Origin: Lachnospiraceae bacterium
Lineage (GTDB): Bacteria > Bacillota > Clostridia > Lachnospirales > Bianqueaceae
Assembly (NCBI GenBank): GCA_022794035.1
Contig: JAAWDX010000009.1
Span: 39,859 to 103,858, forward strand
Direction of reading: 5' to 3'
Length of the DNA: 64,000 nt
Of the stretch, positions 61,523 through 64,000 are shown one piece after another. The notes under the pieces are model-generated. The model saw only the letters and a program-made list of their open reading frames with translations. It did no database searches and was not told where the DNA came from. Positions within the stretch are counted from its first letter, which is position 1. Every line of letters begins with the position of its first letter. The position numbers and the translations under genes were made by a program.

Positions 61523-62473
61523 ATGGAATGGATTGAGCAGCTTAAAGAAGGGCAGCATGTGATCGAGCATTATCTGTGTAAGGATAAGCAGATGATGATG
61601 GCCCGCAATGGTAAAAACTATTATAAACTGATTCTGGAGGATAAGACGGGCTCGATCAATGCCATGGTCTGGGAGATCGGTCCGCAGATTCAGCCGTTTG
61701 ACCGCGGCGATATCATAAAGGTAGATGCAGTAGTCGGTAACTATCAGGGAATACCACAGCTGAGCGTCACACGGATTCGCCGCAGCGAGGAGAGCGAGTA
61801 TCAGGTCGGAAGCTATTTTCGGACAGCCAGAACGCCGGTACAGGACTTATATGAGCGCACGCAGCAGTATATAGGGCAGATTCACGACATAGGCTTAAAG
61901 AAACTGGTACAGAGCTTTTATACAGATGATCCGGCGCTGATCGAGCAGCTCAAAAAGCATCCTGCCGCCAAGAGTGTGCATCATAATTATATCGGCGGTC
62001 TTTTGGAGCATACGGTGTCTGTCACTGCGATCGCCTCTTATCTGGGCAGCCTCTATCAGGGGACGAATGCAGATCTTTTGCTGGCAGGTGCATTGCTTCA
62101 TGACATTGGCAAGCTGCGTGAGATTGAGCCGCTTCCCCTGAATGAATACAGCGATGAAGGGCAATTTCTGGGACATATTGCACTTGGCTACATGATGGTG
62201 CATGAAAAGGGAAGCATGGTCGCGGAGCTAGATCCGGGGCTGCTCATGCAGCTGGAGCATATGATTTTGTCACATCATGGCGAACTCGAATTCGGTTCGC
62301 CCAAGGTGCCCTCTAGCCTCGACGCGATGATTCTGCATATGGCAGATCTGACGGATTCCAAGCTAAAGCAGGTGGAGGACGCCGTAGAAATGGATCATAG
62401 CGAGGGAAGCTGGACGGCCTATCACCGCATCTTAGGGCGTACCTTTTATAAACCGAATGAGGCAGGCTTATGA
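61523..62473 (+). CDS. yhaM: 3'-5' exoribonuclease YhaM family
   Basis: A 316-aa protein with an N-terminal OB-fold (YYKLILEDKTGSINAMVWEIG, VDAVVGNYQGIPQLSVTRIR) and an HD phosphohydrolase domain (HHNYIGGLLEHTVSVT, LLHDIGK with His193-Asp194, LEHMILSHHGELEFGSPKVP). This is the YhaM architecture; the enzyme degrades RNA or single-stranded DNA from the 3' end. The C-terminus ends with the typical YHRILGRTFY. Its stop overlaps the rlmD start. Confidence 0.92.
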   Translation: MEWIEQLKEGQHVIEHYLCKDKQMMMARNGKNYYKLILEDKTGSINAMVWEIGPQIQPFDRGDIIKVDAVVGNYQGIPQLSVTRIRRSEESEYQVGSYFRTARTPVQDLYERTQQYIGQIHDIGLKKLVQSFYTDDPALIEQLKKHPAAKSVHHNYIGGLLEHTVSVTAIASYLGSLYQGTNADLLLAGALLHDIGKLREIEPLPLNEYSDEGQFLGHIALGYMMVHEKGSMVAELDPGLLMQLEHMILSHHGELEFGSPKVPSSLDAMILHMADLTDSKLKQVEDAVEMDHSEGSWTAYHRILGRTFYKPNEAGL

Positions 62474-64000
62474 AACCACATGCAAAGGCTCCGGTAGAAA
62501 AAAACCAGGATATCGAGCTTACCATTGAGGATCTGGGAAGCCGAGGAGAAGGCATTGGACGGTTTCAAGGCTTTACGGTATTTGTAGAAGGAGCGCTTCC
62601 GGGCGAAACCATTCAGGCGCACATTGTACAGGTACGCCCGCATTTTGCCTTCGCCAAGCTTAGCCGCCTTATAAACGCATCGCCAGAGCGGATAGAGCCT
62701 TCCTGCCCGCTGGCGGGAAAGTGCGGCGGTTGTCAGCTCAGTCACATGTCCTATCAGGGACAGCTTAAGTATAAGCGGGAGAAGGTTAAGCAAGTCCTCG
62801 AGCGCATCGGGCATTTTTCAGCGGAAGAGATAGAGAGGGGTTTAGCCAAAGAGACGTTTGGCATGCCGCAGGGCTGCTGGCAGCACTATCGTAATAAAGC
62901 ACAGTTTCCGGTACAAAAAATTACGCAGCCGCAGGGCAGAACGATCCATGCCGGGTTCTTTGCGCCGCGCAGCCATCGGTTGCTTCCGGTGTATGATTGT
63001 GAGCTGCAGTCTGAAAAGGCGAATGAGCTGATTGCTGAGATTACAGAATTTATGAGAGCCAGGGAGGTTTCTGTCTATGATGAGAATACGCATCAGGGGC
63101 AGATTCGCCATGTGCTGATCCGGTCAGGCTATGCGACAGGGCAGATCAGTGTGTGTCTGGTAATCAATGGGAAGCGGCTGGAGCAGGAGGCCGAGTGGAC
63201 TGCGCTGATGCAGCGGCTGCAGGTAAGCAGCTTTTGTGTGAATTTCAATCAGGATAGGGGCAATGTAATTTTAGGAAAAAGGACAGAGGTCCTTTTTGGA
63301 ACGCCCTATATAGAGGATCATCTGGGAGATCTGAGGTTTCAGATTTCTCCGGCCTCGTTTTATCAGGTGAATCCGCGGCAGACGGCTTGCTTATATGATA
63401 CGGCGCTGGCACTGGCAGATCTGTCTGGCGATGAGATTGTGTGGGATGCCTATTGCGGGATCGGCACGATTTCTCTATTTTTAGCGCAAAAGGCGAAGAA
63501 GGTGTATGGCGTGGAGATCGTGCCGGAGGCGATTGAAAATGCCAAGATCAATGCGCGTCTTAATCAGCTGGAGAATGTAGAGTTTTATGTAGGAAAAGCG
63601 GAGGAAGTGATCCCTGCGCTTTATAAAGAGAAAGGAATTCGGGCAGATGTGATGGTGGTGGATCCGCCGCGGGCAGGCTGTGAGGAGGCGCTGCTGCGCA
63701 CTATATTGGAGATGGCGCCGCAGAAGCTGATCTATATATCCTGTGATCCGGCTACTCTGGCAAGAGATTTGGATCTAGTATGCCATCAGGGAAATTATCA
63801 TTTAGAAGCTGTGCAGTCGGTGGACATGTTTCCGCAGACAGCGCATGTGGAAAGTATCGTGTTGCTTTCAAAACTTAAATCAAATAAGTTGAAGCATATT
63901 AATGTGGAATTAGAGATGGATGAATTTGATTTGACGGCGGCGGAGAACAAAGCCACTTATGAAGAAATTAAGGATTATGTATTGAAACAAAGCGGATTAA
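62470..64000 (+). CDS. rlmD: 23S rRNA m5U methyltransferase RlmD, with C-terminal extension (runs off window)
   Basis: A TRAM/SPOUT-unrelated RumA-type enzyme making 5-methyluridine in 23S rRNA (U1939 in E. coli numbering). 510 codons are present without a stop. Seen: an N-terminal TRAM domain (TIEDLGSRGEGIGRFQGFTVFVEGALPGE), 4Fe-4S cysteines 79, 85, 88 and 177, SAM motif DAYCGIGTISLFLAQ, VVDPPRAGCEE, and the catalytic Cys in ISCDPATLARDL. The family normally ends near MFPQTAHVESIVLL (about residue 468). Here the frame continues at least 42 residues with a charged segment containing ELEMDEFDLTAAENKATYEE. ATGA overlap with yhaM. Confidence 0.92.
   Translation, partial: MKPHAKAPVEKNQDIELTIEDLGSRGEGIGRFQGFTVFVEGALPGETIQAHIVQVRPHFAFAKLSRLINASPERIEPSCPLAGKCGGCQLSHMSYQGQLKYKREKVKQVLERIGHFSAEEIERGLAKETFGMPQGCWQHYRNKAQFPVQKITQPQGRTIHAGFFAPRSHRLLPVYDCELQSEKANELIAEITEFMRAREVSVYDENTHQGQIRHVLIRSGYATGQISVCLVINGKRLEQEAEWTALMQRLQVSSFCVNFNQDRGNVILGKRTEVLFGTPYIEDHLGDLRFQISPASFYQVNPRQTACLYDTALALADLSGDEIVWDAYCGIGTISLFLAQKAKKVYGVEIVPEAIENAKINARLNQLENVEFYVGKAEEVIPALYKEKGIRADVMVVDPPRAGCEEALLRTILEMAPQKLIYISCDPATLARDLDLVCHQGNYHLEAVQSVDMFPQTAHVESIVLLSKLKSNKLKHINVELEMDEFDLTAAENKATYEEIKDYVLKQSGL

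Overview
The window comes from the chromosome of an endospore-forming, low-to-mid GC Gram-positive bacterium, most likely a clostridium of the Lachnospiraceae. Support: sporulation genes (gpr, spoIIP, an uninterrupted sigK), a reverse rubrerythrin typical of anaerobes, acetate formation through pta-ackA, a MutS2/YhaM/AddA repertoire, a glutaminyl-tRNA synthetase, strong AGGAGG ribosome binding sites, and many sigma-A promoters of the TTGACA/TTGCAA - 17 bp - TATAAT type. No prophage, transposase, CRISPR array or recognisable defence or secretion system is present; most of the window is ordinary core genome.

Layout. 1-4.0 kb: end of comEC, holA, rpsT, then gpr-spoIIP. 4.0-4.8 kb: a repeat-rich leader and an AT-rich P-loop kinase, possibly acquired. 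4.9-19 kb: translation and housekeeping genes (lepA, lgt on the minus strand, ychF, prfC, glnS, a flippase-like membrane protein), a cytoplasmic GH29 fucosidase divergent from a YgiQ-type radical SAM gene, then a PfkB sugar kinase, fba and a DUF1294 gene. 19-29.7 kb: an XRE regulator/flavin reductase pair, rpmE, DUF1385-prmC-prfA, an EF-G paralogue, a three-TM LytR-CpsA-Psr protein, sigK and a DUF6062 gene. 29.8-36.9 kb: pta-ackA, yceD-rpmF, yitT-MocR regulator, an aldo/keto reductase and a reverse rubrerythrin with an operator-like palindrome. 37-38.6 kb: four tRNA genes, an XRE/zinc-ribbon gene, and about 500 bp of repeats and hairpins.

38.6-51.2 kb: a metallophosphoesterase divergent from a HAD phosphatase that appears to be transcribed leaderless. 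This is followed by a long tight run: tyrA-aroA-aroC-pheA (end of the shikimate pathway to phenylpyruvate and hydroxyphenylpyruvate), rnhA, a small alarmone synthetase, nrdR, addA and a short UvrD-like helicase. 51.2-51.6 kb: a tandem array of a 93-bp unit whose relative sits 47 kb away at 4.1 kb. 51.6-64 kb: a VanW/G5 envelope protein, an Lrp regulator with an aminotransferase, trmL, mutS2, an OmpR-type two-component system followed by membrane-anchored HtrA, yhaM, and rlmD running off the window end.

The best candidates for undescribed biology are non-coding. One is the dispersed, apparently covarying hairpin element (4121-4195; 51241-51484). The other is the repeat and twin-hairpin region at 38.1-38.6 kb. 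Protein oddities are a MocR regulator with Arg in place of the PLP lysine, an EF-G paralogue with a degenerate G4 motif, and an RlmD with a C-terminal extension.
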